From: DTU072 sp050309775
Lineage (GTDB): Bacteria > Bacillota > Clostridia > Christensenellales > DTU072
DNA: 64,000 bases
Reading direction: 5' to 3'
Assembly: GCA_050309775.1 (NCBI GenBank)
Contig: JBNRMV010000010.1
Span: forward strand, 1 to 64,000
A program made the translations under genes and the position numbers. Shown piece after piece: positions 54,436 through 62,154 of the stretch. The notes beneath the pieces were generated by a model. The model did no database searches and was not told the origin of the DNA. It was given only the letters and a program-made list of their open reading frames with translations. How positions within the stretch are numbered: the stretch's first letter is position 1; the number at the start of each line of letters is the position of its first letter.

Positions 54436-54449
54436 GAAGGTGGAAATCG
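54434..54449 (-). repeat. Decayed 16-bp duplicate of the tRNA-Ser(CGA) 3' end
   Basis: On the minus strand, CGATTTCCACCTTCTC follows the right element. The tRNA-Ser(CGA) gene has CGAATCCCACCTTCTC at the same place, so 14 of 16 match, including bases specific to this tRNA and not shared by tRNA-Ser(TGA). Confidence 0.7.
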
Positions 54450-54644
54450 CTCCGCTTGGGCGATAAACTCATTCTCATTCATAGTTTGGCTAGGAGAACT
54501 TTTGCTTGTTCCCGCTGTCGTTGCCCTGCTCTATCACGCCGAGGCAGGGCGAAAGCAACCATGCTTTCGCCTTATCTGCCCGTTCGAATCCATAACTTCA
54601 TATTGACCTAGTAGAAAGGGGGCAAATGCCCCCTTTCTAGTCTG
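54450..54644 (-). mobile_element. 195-bp tRNA-Ser-associated element, right copy
   Basis: An inverted copy of the element at 52353-52547, starting at the base after the CCA of tRNA-Ser(CGA). The two copies have the same length, and by direct reading differ only at the first base and at two internal positions (C/A and T/C). All hairpins seen in the left copy are kept. One of the changes lies in the loop of the GCCCTGC stem. Identity this high in non-coding DNA suggests a recent insertion or gene conversion. Confidence 0.75.
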
Positions 54645-54733
54645 TGGCGGAGAAGGTGGGATTCGAACCCACGTGACGTTTCCGTCGAACGCATTTCGAG
54701 TGCGCCTCGTTATGACCACTTCGGTACTTCTCC
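54645..54733 (-). tRNA. tRNA-Ser (anticodon CGA)
   Basis: On the minus strand, acceptor GGAGAAG pairs with CTTCTCC, the anticodon loop reads CTCGAAA (CGA), a long variable arm follows, and the T arm is GTGGGTTCGAATCCCAC. G discriminator and encoded CCA (54647-54645). The 195-bp element follows immediately. Confidence 0.95.
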
Positions 54734-54752
54734 TCTGCCGCAAGCAATAAAT

Positions 54753-54781
54753 ATAATACTATTTTTTCCGAATATATGCAA
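54753..54781 (-). promoter_or_regulatory. Promoter of tRNA-Ser(CGA)
   Basis: On the minus strand TTGCAT (54781-54776) and TATTAT (54758-54753) are 17 bp apart, close to the tRNA 5' end. Confidence 0.65.
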
Positions 54782-54798
54782 ACAGAATTGACAGTCGG

Positions 54799-54827
54799 TT
54801 GTAAATTATTTTTTCATATGATATAAT
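54799..54827 (+). promoter_or_regulatory. Promoter of the small membrane protein gene
   Basis: TTGTAA (54799-54804) and TATAAT (54822-54827) are 17 bp apart. Confidence 0.6.
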
Positions 54828-54856
54828 TTTTCTAAAAATTCTCACTTGAGGTAGCT

Positions 54857-55114
54857 ATGTCAAACAATAAAAAAGCCAGCGTTGGTCAAATTCTTTCTAT
54901 TGTTCAATGGTGTATTCTGCTTGCCTGCGGTATTTTTATTCCCTTTTGGTGGGGCTGGATGTTTCCGCTGGCCATGTTTGTCATTCATTCCGCAGAAGCC
55001 GTCAAGTACGGTTTGCCCAAAGGAAAAGCGCATGGCTACACCGCATTGGAGAGTCTTTGCTTGACTTGGTTGTATGGCTTTACTTGGTGGAAATATCTTG
55101 GCGGAAAAAAGTAA
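54857..55114 (+). CDS. Small membrane protein of unknown function
   Basis: An 85-residue protein with two hydrophobic helices (about 10-28 and 30-47, with FWWGWMF between) and a more polar, tryptophan-rich end (TWLYGFTWWKYLGG). The segment HSAEAVKYG follows the second helix. GAGG precedes the ATG and a good promoter lies upstream, so it is likely a real gene. I do not recognise the family and assign no function. Confidence 0.7.
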   Translation: MSNNKKASVGQILSIVQWCILLACGIFIPFWWGWMFPLAMFVIHSAEAVKYGLPKGKAHGYTALESLCLTWLYGFTWWKYLGGKK

Positions 55115-55204
55115 GAGCAGGAAAAAAACTCTTTGCGCAGCAAATGTTGTCAATGATATTGCCGCAAGGAATATAATGTCACTATACGAAAAAAAGGATG
55201 TACT

Positions 55205-55780
55205 ATGAAAAAAATAATTTCAGTAATCGGAGACGCTTTGATTGACGAGAGCGGCGAAAAGTATAAATTAGCTTACGAGATAGGCAAGACGCTTGTAGAC
55301 AACGGATACAGAGTGCAAAGCGGCGGCATGAAAGGCGTAATGGAAGCGGCTTTTCGTGGCGCGCGCGCCTCAAAGAATTATAAAGAGGGCGATACCGTAG
55401 CAATTTGCCCGAGCTTTGACAGAACTTGCGTAAATCCATATGCGGACATTGTCATACCCACAGGTTTGGACATCTTCCGCAATTTCATTGTTGCAAACGC
55501 CGATGCGGTGGTAGCAATAGGGGGAGGCGGCGGCACACTGTCCGAAATAGCCAGCGCATGGACGATGAAACGGCTTATTATCGGAATGACAACAGGCGGC
55601 GGTTGGGCTGCCGAACTTGCCGGAAGAAGAATTGACGAGCGCATACGCTATGAAGATATTCCCGATGACAAGATTTATCCGGCAAAAGACGCCGATGAAG
55701 TTATTTCTATACTAAAAAGCAAGCTGGACAGCTATAATACCTATCACAAAGGAATACCATATGTCAAAAATAAAATATGA
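55205..55780 (+). CDS. LOG/SLOG-like Rossmann-fold protein (TIGR00725 type)
   Basis: A 191-residue protein with the SLOG nucleotide-binding motifs SGGMKGVMEAAFRGA (39-53) and IGGGGGTLSEIA (105-116). Relatives include the LOG phosphoribohydrolases and proteins named molybdenum cofactor carriers; which activity applies is not clear. AAAGGA precedes the ATG. The next gene overlaps its end by 20 bp, so the two are translationally coupled. A TATAAT at 55172-55177 may belong to its promoter. Confidence 0.8.
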   Translation: MKKIISVIGDALIDESGEKYKLAYEIGKTLVDNGYRVQSGGMKGVMEAAFRGARASKNYKEGDTVAICPSFDRTCVNPYADIVIPTGLDIFRNFIVANADAVVAIGGGGGTLSEIASAWTMKRLIIGMTTGGGWAAELAGRRIDERIRYEDIPDDKIYPAKDADEVISILKSKLDSYNTYHKGIPYVKNKI

Positions 55781-56414
55781 GCATATATTGTGGGATTGGA
55801 ACGGCACACTGCTGGACGATATAGACGCCTGCATTATTTCTATAAACAAGTCCCTTTCGGAACACGGTCTGCCCCTTATGACAAAAGCCACATATTTTGA
55901 AAAGTTTGACTTCCCCGTAAAGAACTATTACGCAAAAATAGGCTTTGATATCAGCGGCGACAAATACGAAAAGCTTGCTCAGCAGTATATTGAAAATTAT
56001 GTTGCCGAGAGCAAGACCTCAGCAAAACTTCACAATGGCGTTGAAGAAATGCTTAAGTTTTTTTATGACAACAATGTGCCGCAATCCATATTGTCGGCAT
56101 CGGATTATGACATTTTGCTTGAACGGCTCAAGCATTATGACATCTTAAAGTATTTTGAGGACATAAAGGCGCTTGACAATGTATATGCGCACGGCAAAAT
56201 GCACTTGGGGCGGGAGTGGCGGCAACAACACCCGAACAAAAAGGCGCTTTTTATCGGAGACACAAAGCACGATTTTGAGGTGGCGGCGGATATGGGCGCA
56301 AACTGCATATTATTTAGCGGCGGTCATTGCAAAAGATATCAGCTTGAACAAAGCGACTGCATAGTCATCGATGACCTTGAGGAAATAAAGAAGTATGTAT
56401 ATGAAAAAGTATAA
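55761..56414 (+). CDS. HAD family hydrolase (phosphoglycolate phosphatase-like)
   Basis: A 217-residue HAD protein. Motif I is DWNGT (residues 12-16), where most phosphatases have DxDGT: the nucleophile Asp12 is kept but the second Asp is Asn. Motif II is the Ser of ILSASD, and motif IV is GDTKHDFEVA. A helical cap lies between motifs I and II. AAAGGA precedes the ATG inside the upstream gene. Substrate unknown; a nucleotide-related phosphate would fit the SLOG neighbour (inference). Confidence 0.83.
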   Translation: MSKIKYEHILWDWNGTLLDDIDACIISINKSLSEHGLPLMTKATYFEKFDFPVKNYYAKIGFDISGDKYEKLAQQYIENYVAESKTSAKLHNGVEEMLKFFYDNNVPQSILSASDYDILLERLKHYDILKYFEDIKALDNVYAHGKMHLGREWRQQHPNKKALFIGDTKHDFEVAADMGANCILFSGGHCKRYQLEQSDCIVIDDLEEIKKYVYEKV

Positions 56415-56562
56415 AAAATATATCGTTCGCAATGCCGACCGTCAAGAAGTACGGGACAATGACTTGCGTCAAGCCGAAGAAGAGAACAAAAGGACATTCA
56501 AGGACCGTTACAAAGACTTTTATAATGATGTAAAGAACACTACAAAAACAGAGGATTGGTAA
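56401..56562 (+). CDS. Possible 53-residue basic/acidic protein
   Basis: An ATG-to-TAA frame overlaps the end of the HAD gene by 14 nt and ends 5 bp before the convergent methyltransferase gene. The product begins MKKYKKYIVRNADRQEV and ends TTKTEDW; it is highly charged, helical and has no hydrophobic segment. It fills the gap exactly and its composition looks protein-like, but the ribosome site is weak. No family recognised. Confidence 0.45.
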   Translation: MKKYKKYIVRNADRQEVRDNDLRQAEEENKRTFKDRYKDFYNDVKNTTKTEDW

Positions 56563-56566
56563 AAGA

Positions 56567-57679
56567 CTAGCCGAAATAAAAATACAAACGGCATTCCTTT
56601 GTGGCGTTATAGAGTTTTCGGGTTTTTGCCGCACGCGCGCCAAAGTTGCGCTCGAAACTGCGCGCCGATGTAAGCGCAAGCAAATTCCAATTTTTAAGTT
56701 CAGCATACACCTTACCCAGAGTTGTATATAGCAAAGCCACGCTTTTTTCGTCCATAAGTCTTTCGCCGTAAGGGGGATTGCATACCAGCGTGCCGCCAGA
56801 AAACCTGGAAGAAAGTTTTGCTACATCTTGCGTTTGGAAATGGATTTTGTCGGCTACGCCGGCTTTTTCCGCATGGTATGCGGCAAGCGCAATGGCTCTT
56901 TTGTCTATGTCAAATCCGCTGATGCGCAAATCTCTTTGAACAATGTCGTCCTGCGCCGATTGCCGAATGTCGTCCATGATTTTTTTGTCAAAGAAACAGT
57001 AGTTTTCCATCGAAAATGTTCGGTTTATGCCCGGAGCAATATTCATAGCCATCAATGTCGCCTCAATAGGAAAGGTGCCTGAGCCGCAAAAAGGGTCTAT
57101 CAGCGGTCGGTCATATTGCCAATTTGAAAGCTTCAGAATGGCCGCCGCAAGAGTTTCACGTAGGGGCGCTTGTCCTGAAATGTCGCGGTATCCGCGCTTG
57201 TGCAGTCCGCTACCTGACAAATTCAATGAAAGGGTTACGCTGTCTTCAAATATGTTGAAATCTATTAAATATTCTTCGCCGTCTTCGGAAAAAAAACTCT
57301 TTTTTGTGCGAGCTTTCAGCCGCTCAATGATGGCCTTTTTTATAATTTTCTGACAAGCGGAAAGCGCAAAAAGGCGGCTCTTGGAACTCTTGCCGTTTAT
57401 TATATATTTGCCGTTCGTGGCAAGGAAATCCTCCCAATTGACGCTCAAAGTGTTGTCAAACAGTTCGTCAAAACTTACGGCATTGAATTTTGCCAATGAA
57501 AGCATAACTTTGTCGGCGGTGCGCAAAAACATGTTGCACTTTGCGGCGTCGTTGAGCGTGCCGTCAAAAGCAATTTTGCCGTTTATGGCGGCGGTATCGG
57601 TTATGCCCAGCGCCTTCAACTCATTTTTTGTAACAGCCTCTATTCCCGAAGCTGAAGTGACTATAAAATTGTAGTTCAT
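56567..57679 (-). CDS. THUMP-domain RNA methyltransferase (RlmL/YpsC-like)
   Basis: A 370-residue protein with an N-terminal ferredoxin-like/THUMP RNA-binding part (residues 1-150) and a SAM-dependent methyltransferase domain. The SAM site is DPFCGSGTFPIEA, and the catalytic motif is CNPPYGERL, typical of N2-guanine methyltransferases such as RlmL, which modifies 23S rRNA. I use the ATG at 57679, which overlaps the MATE stop by ATGA; a longer frame to 57787 lies inside the MATE gene. It is coupled to the pump upstream. Confidence 0.9.
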   Translation of the reverse strand: MNYNFIVTSASGIEAVTKNELKALGITDTAAINGKIAFDGTLNDAAKCNMFLRTADKVMLSLAKFNAVSFDELFDNTLSVNWEDFLATNGKYIINGKSSKSRLFALSACQKIIKKAIIERLKARTKKSFFSEDGEEYLIDFNIFEDSVTLSLNLSGSGLHKRGYRDISGQAPLRETLAAAILKLSNWQYDRPLIDPFCGSGTFPIEATLMAMNIAPGINRTFSMENYCFFDKKIMDDIRQSAQDDIVQRDLRISGFDIDKRAIALAAYHAEKAGVADKIHFQTQDVAKLSSRFSGGTLVCNPPYGERLMDEKSVALLYTTLGKVYAELKNWNLLALTSARSFERNFGARAAKTRKLYNATKECRLYFYFG

Positions 57680-59058
57680 GCTAAGGGGGGAGCGTTCAGC
57701 TCGGCAAACTTCTTTCTGATTGTAACAATCCCCCATGGCAGCGCTACGGCGGCGGTAATAACTTCGGCTATGGCATAACTCCACCACACTCCGTTGACGC
57801 CAATAGCCATTGAAAGCAGGTAGGCAAGCGGCATCAACAAAAGCAACTGACGCATAAGCGACAAAATAAGAGCCGCCACTCCCTTGCCAAAAGATTGCAG
57901 CATCACGCCGATTATTATTGAGAACGCTGCAAATACAAAGTGAACGCTGATTATGCGCAATGCAGGAATGCCCATAGCTGTGACAGCTTCAGTTGCTTTG
58001 AAAATCTTGAGCAGCAAACTGGGCGCCGCTTGAAAGATTATTAGTCCTACGGTCATTATGGCGGCGGAGATGGCTAGTGACAATTTGAAAGTTTTTGTAT
58101 AGCGCTTTTTGTCGTTTGCGCCGTAATTATAGCTTAGAATCGGCAACGCGCCTTGCGTCAAACCAAATACCGGCATAAATACAAATGATTGAATTTTAAT
58201 ATATATACCAAGGACAACAATGGCATTTTCAAATGCTTTCAGTATTACATTGATGAACGATACCGTCACACTGCCCATACCTTTCAGCACAATGGTGGGA
58301 ATGCCGACCCGTAATATGCTCGAGGATATATCTTTTCTGAGGCGGAAGCCTTTATGAAAGAAGGGCGACACCTCTTGTTTGCCGAAAATAAACGCCGAAA
58401 TGGATACTGCGCATGCGCAGGCTTGACCTATTATGGTGGCAATGGCTGCGCCTTTTATGCCCATGGCCGGAAAGCCCAACAGCCCGAAAATCATAATAGG
58501 GTCAAGAATAATATTTGTTATGGCTCCGGTTAGTTGCGAAATCATAGGAATTTTCATATTGCCCGTCGATTGCAAAATTTTTGAGAACATTATTTCAATA
58601 AAAACAAAGCCGCTTGCAATGAGTATTATGGAGAGATATTCCACGCCGTAAGCAATTGTTTGCGGGTCTGTTGAAAATGCGCTGACAAAAGGTTTTGTGG
58701 CAAAAATGCCCAAAAACACAAAAAGAACGGCGGATATCAGTGTGAACAGCAAGCCCGTTTGAGCGGCAAGGGCGGCATCTTCTCTTTTGCGTTCGCCCAG
58801 TTTTTTTGCGACAACGGCATTTGCTCCGACGCCAAGACCCGTGGCAAATGCAATTATTAAAATTTGCATAGGGAATACAATCGAAAGCGCCTCGAAAGCC
58901 TTTGCGTCAAAATGCGCTACAAATATTGAGTCAACGATATTATAAAAAGATTGAACAAGCATAGATAGCATGGCAGGCAAAGACATGCTTATAAGCAACC
59001 TTGCAATAGGCGTATGCCGTAATTTATCTGAACGAGGTGTTGCCGTTTGGTTTGTCAT
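57676..59058 (-). CDS. MATE family efflux transporter
   Basis: A 460-residue protein with twelve hydrophobic helices in two related halves, the first beginning LISMSLPAMLSMLVQSFYN and the second near VGIPTIVLKGMG. This is the NorM/DinF-like MATE fold, which exports drugs or metabolites using a sodium or proton gradient. GGAG precedes the ATG. Its promoter carries a dyad that could bind a regulator. The methyltransferase gene overlaps its end. Confidence 0.92.
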   Translation of the reverse strand: MTNQTATPRSDKLRHTPIARLLISMSLPAMLSMLVQSFYNIVDSIFVAHFDAKAFEALSIVFPMQILIIAFATGLGVGANAVVAKKLGERKREDAALAAQTGLLFTLISAVLFVFLGIFATKPFVSAFSTDPQTIAYGVEYLSIILIASGFVFIEIMFSKILQSTGNMKIPMISQLTGAITNIILDPIMIFGLLGFPAMGIKGAAIATIIGQACACAVSISAFIFGKQEVSPFFHKGFRLRKDISSSILRVGIPTIVLKGMGSVTVSFINVILKAFENAIVVLGIYIKIQSFVFMPVFGLTQGALPILSYNYGANDKKRYTKTFKLSLAISAAIMTVGLIIFQAAPSLLLKIFKATEAVTAMGIPALRIISVHFVFAAFSIIIGVMLQSFGKGVAALILSLMRQLLLLMPLAYLLSMAIGVNGVWWSYAIAEVITAAVALPWGIVTIRKKFAELNAPPLA

Positions 59059-59097
59059 CTTTTGCTCCTTGACAAAAATGTTTGAGTTTTTGTAATA

Positions 59098-59137
59098 TTA
59101 GTATTAGAATTGTATTACTAAAACAACATAAAGTCAA
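59098..59137 (-). promoter_or_regulatory. Promoter and possible operator of the MATE gene
   Basis: On the minus strand TTGACT (59137-59132) and TACAAT (59114-59109) are 17 bp apart. A 24-bp dyad, TTAGTA-N12-TACTAA (59098-59121), covers the -10 box, a position suited to a repressor of the MarR or TetR type. Confidence 0.7.
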
Positions 59138-59225
59138 AAGAAAACTGCTTCCATGCAGACTATTATTTAATATTGACCTAAGGTTTGGGCAGTATATTTT
59201 AATAAAAATTATGAGGTGTGAAAAA

Positions 59226-60275
59226 ATGGATTTTTACAATCAACCAAAATCGGGTAATGTCGCGCGAAAAAAACTGTTGACGGCGCTTGTTGCTGCTTTT
59301 GCCGTGCTTCTTGCCATAAATGTCATAATGTTTGCCATTTTAACATCGACGCTGAAAGCCAGTCTTACAGGCGATATGCAGCGTCTTGAGGCACAGTTGG
59401 ACGATAGAATAGACGGCGCTATTGCCGGCAGACTGACGAATGAAATAGCAGACCTGGTTGCCGCAGAAATTACCGACGAGGTCACACAAACGGCGACGCT
59501 TTCCGTCACTCAGGCGGTGACAGAAGAAGTCATCGAGAATTATAAGAGAGAATACAATCTGCCGGAAAATTATTCGGGCATCGGCGTTATTGCCGCCGCT
59601 AAGGTTGAGAGCGTACTGGAGCTCAAAACAAGCGGAAAAGACAATCCGCCCTATGACAACCAGACAATATCAGCCCAGTCTTCGGCTTTTGTAATCACCA
59701 CTGACGGCTATGCCATAACCAACGCGCATTGCGTGACTTTTGAGGCAGGCATTTATAAACAAAGCGGCTGGACGGTTTGGAAAACGGGCACGGAAACCAA
59801 GGTTTTTTCTTCCATTCAGGCGAACTTCAAGGGTAGCACTCAACAGTACGAAATGGAAGTAATAGCTTATGACTCACCCAAAGACCTTGCCATAATAAAG
59901 TTCAAAAATCCTCCGGCAAACCTTAAGCCGGTGGTTTTCGGCAATTCTGATTTAATCAACCTGGGCGAAGAGGTGGCGGCAATAGGCAATGCTCAGGGCT
60001 TGGGTATTTCGTTGACAACGGGAGTCGTCTCCAATCCTCCGCAAGTATATAATGATGTAAAGATTATTCAGACGGATACGACAATAAATCCCGGGAACTC
60101 CGGCGGACCGCTGTTTAACATTTATGCGGAGTTTATAGGCGTTGTATCTTTCAAAATAATTGAATCCGAACTCAATGAGGGGCTGGGCTTTGCCATAGCG
60201 TCCAACTCCGTCAAAGCATATATTGCAAGCGTAGAAAGTCAAAATAACATAAATATAAATTACACAGCCGTATAA
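59226..60275 (+). CDS. Membrane-anchored HtrA-like serine protease
   Basis: A 349-residue protein with a short cytoplasmic end, one membrane helix (17-40), a helical/coiled linker (45-110) and a trypsin-like domain. The triad is complete: His168 in TNAHCVT, Asp220 in SPKDLAI, Ser292 in PGNSGGPLF. It ends soon after the protease domain, so the PDZ domain of classic HtrA is absent. ATG 59226 has GAGGTG upstream; a longer frame from 59082 runs through intergenic DNA. A related lipoprotein protease follows 10 bp later. Confidence 0.9.
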   Translation: MDFYNQPKSGNVARKKLLTALVAAFAVLLAINVIMFAILTSTLKASLTGDMQRLEAQLDDRIDGAIAGRLTNEIADLVAAEITDEVTQTATLSVTQAVTEEVIENYKREYNLPENYSGIGVIAAAKVESVLELKTSGKDNPPYDNQTISAQSSAFVITTDGYAITNAHCVTFEAGIYKQSGWTVWKTGTETKVFSSIQANFKGSTQQYEMEVIAYDSPKDLAIIKFKNPPANLKPVVFGNSDLINLGEEVAAIGNAQGLGISLTTGVVSNPPQVYNDVKIIQTDTTINPGNSGGPLFNIYAEFIGVVSFKIIESELNEGLGFAIASNSVKAYIASVESQNNININYTAV

Positions 60276-60285
60276 GGGGTATTTT

Positions 60286-61620
60286 ATGAAAAAACTTAAA
60301 CTGTCGTTTCTGGTAATATTGATTGCTTCCGTACTGTTGGTCTATGGTTGCCAGACGCCGCCGCAACAGAATAACGATTATGAAGAGGCCTACAAACAGG
60401 CGGTTGCGCTGGGCTATACCGGAGAGCTGGACGATTTTATTGCCGTATTAAGAGGCGACAGGGGAGAGAGCGCCTATGATATTGCCGTAAGAAACGGATT
60501 TCAGGGTAGCGAAACTCAATGGCTGGAATCTTTGAAAGGAAAATCAGCATATCAGACAGCCGTAGAAAAAGGCTATACGGGAACAGAGGAGCAATGGTTG
60601 GCTACGCTGGTAGGAGAGCAAGGCGAAAGGGGTGAAAAGGGTGAAACCGGAGAAAAGGGGGATATCGGACTTTCTGCATATGAAATAGCCAAAGTCGCAG
60701 GTTTTAAGGGCAGTCAGGCGGAATGGCTGCTGTCCTTGAATGGAGAAAAAGGCGAAAATGGCTTGTCAGCGTACGAAATAGCCGTTCAGAACGGATATGT
60801 AGGAACAGAGGGTCAATGGCTTATTAGTCTTATCGGAGAGAGGGGAGCGGACGGAAAATCCGCTTATGATGTTGCTGTTTTGGGCGGCTTTGAGGGTACG
60901 GAAAGTCAATGGCTGGTCAGTTTAATAGGAGCCAGCGGACAAGATAGCCAAAGTGAAATATCGGCTATTATTGCGCAGCACCGCCTTATTGAATCGGTTA
61001 TTGAAATAAAAGCCACATCGGAAAATCTGCAAGCAACTTCCAGCGGCATTATTATTTCTTCCGATGGCTACATATTGACAAATGCGCATTGCGTGACATA
61101 TGAAACAAATGATGAAAATCCGCAAACCACGCTTTTCGATACTGTGATTGGAAAATTCCGCGGCGACTACCAAGACTACAGCCTTGAAGTTGTGCATTAC
61201 AATATTGCAAAGGATTTGGCAATACTTAGGTTTGTGTCAACTCCCGAAAATCTTGTGCCGGTGACCATCGGAGATTCTGATGCGCTGGCAATAGGCGATA
61301 CGACAATAGTAATAGGCAACGCGATAGGTCTGGGAATAACCGCGTCATCCGGAATTGTGGCCGATACGGCGCAGGGTTATAATGTTGACTATATGGGCGG
61401 CGTTGTCGAAGCCATTCGTACCGACTCACCCATAAATCCCGGAAATTCCGGCGGCGGACTGTTCAATGCGCAGGGACAGCTTATCGGAGTGGCGACTTTC
61501 AAAATTGCGCCGTCAAGCCTTTACGAGGGATTGGGCTTTGGTTTGAGCGCAAACATGGTGAAAGAATATATTGATGAAGCGGCAGCGGGACAAGAGATAG
61601 CAATTGAGTATCTTGAATAA
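60286..61620 (+). CDS. HtrA-like protease lipoprotein with 25-residue repeats
   Basis: A 444-residue lipoprotein with lipobox VYGC (Cys22). Residues 32-215 hold six 25-residue units, each with the core SAY, then GY or GF, then QWL and SLxG; units start at about 32 (degenerate), 61, 86, 129, 160 and 191. Between them lie collagen-like G-x-y runs (for example 111-128). The trypsin-like domain has His268, Asp310 and Ser388 (INPGNSGGGLF); no PDZ. It is a diverged tandem paralog of the preceding protease, differing in its anchor and stalk. It should act at the outer membrane face. Confidence 0.88.
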   Translation: MKKLKLSFLVILIASVLLVYGCQTPPQQNNDYEEAYKQAVALGYTGELDDFIAVLRGDRGESAYDIAVRNGFQGSETQWLESLKGKSAYQTAVEKGYTGTEEQWLATLVGEQGERGEKGETGEKGDIGLSAYEIAKVAGFKGSQAEWLLSLNGEKGENGLSAYEIAVQNGYVGTEGQWLISLIGERGADGKSAYDVAVLGGFEGTESQWLVSLIGASGQDSQSEISAIIAQHRLIESVIEIKATSENLQATSSGIIISSDGYILTNAHCVTYETNDENPQTTLFDTVIGKFRGDYQDYSLEVVHYNIAKDLAILRFVSTPENLVPVTIGDSDALAIGDTTIVIGNAIGLGITASSGIVADTAQGYNVDYMGGVVEAIRTDSPINPGNSGGGLFNAQGQLIGVATFKIAPSSLYEGLGFGLSANMVKEYIDEAAAGQEIAIEYLE

Positions 61621-61717
61621 AACTAAACAAGGACGAGATTCCCGTCTTTGTACGCATTAAGCGCAACAAAAGCTCAAGGTTTCTCATCCTTATTTATTAA
61701 AATACCATATTATAGGT

Positions 61718-61993
61718 TTATTCCGGCATTATTCCCCTTTTGTCATGAAATCCGTCTACACAGAAGCAGCCCCAAAAAGGTATGCAGCAGGGTTTCGGAG
61801 GCGGAAGGGGTCTAGGCTTGGGAGGGCAGGGTCTGCAATTGAAAACAACATTGCAGCAGAAGCAAGGCTTTCTTTCGGGTTTTCTGCATTCGGCGCATGA
61901 TCCGAAACCGCAATCGAAGCAGTCGTCACGCTTTTTGTCAAAACAGTCTTTTCCACAGAAGCCTTTGAAGTTATTTAATCCGTCGTAACACAT
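61718..61993 (-). CDS. Cysteine- and proline-rich 91-residue protein
   Basis: With the ATG at 61993 (AAAGGAGA 8 nt upstream), the product has 91 residues and 16 cysteines, in pairs and clusters such as CFDCGFGSCAEC, CFCC, CRPC and CFC, plus a proline-rich stretch (CPPKPRPLPPPKPCC). There is no signal peptide or membrane helix. Metal binding is the simplest inference; a spore-coat or structural role is possible. I recognise no family. A longer in-frame start at 62107 has no ribosome site. Confidence 0.7.
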   Translation of the reverse strand: MCYDGLNNFKGFCGKDCFDKKRDDCFDCGFGSCAECRKPERKPCFCCNVVFNCRPCPPKPRPLPPPKPCCIPFWGCFCVDGFHDKRGIMPE

Positions 61994-62008
61994 ATTTTTT
62001 CTCCTTTG

Positions 62009-62024
62009 TTGTGCTTGCGCACAA
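62009..62024. promoter_or_regulatory. Inverted repeat upstream of the cysteine-rich gene
   Basis: TTGTGC-TTGC-GCACAA is a perfect 6-bp dyad 16 bp before the gene, next to a -10-like TATTGT on the minus strand. It may be an operator or an mRNA 5' hairpin. Confidence 0.4.
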
Positions 62025-62100
62025 TACCATATTATTAAAAGACGGTTGTTTTTGTTACTTATGTTGCGTCGGCTTTTGTATATGCTATATATGTTGACCG

Positions 62101-62129
62101 TTGACAAACTTTGGAAATGATATTACAAT
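62101..62129 (+). promoter_or_regulatory. Promoter of the SCP2-like and alcohol dehydrogenase genes
   Basis: TTGACA (62101-62106) and TACAAT (62124-62129) are exactly 17 bp apart; leader about 20 nt. Confidence 0.85.
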
Positions 62130-62154
62130 AAAGTTAAAGGATTTTAGGTGAATT

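Noticed and set aside
52265..54733. Classic integrative element or prophage remnant at the tRNA genes
   Set aside because: No integrase, phage or conjugation gene is present, and the distal repeats follow the local tRNA rather than a fixed att sequence.
54534..54743. Minus-strand coding frame across tRNA-Ser(CGA) and the right element
   Set aside because: It starts within the tRNA and crosses its whole length; it is a by-product of structured RNA sequence.
61626..61655. Terminator after the second HtrA-like gene
   Set aside because: An ACAAGGACG/CGTCTTTGT stem exists but no T run follows, so I did not list it.
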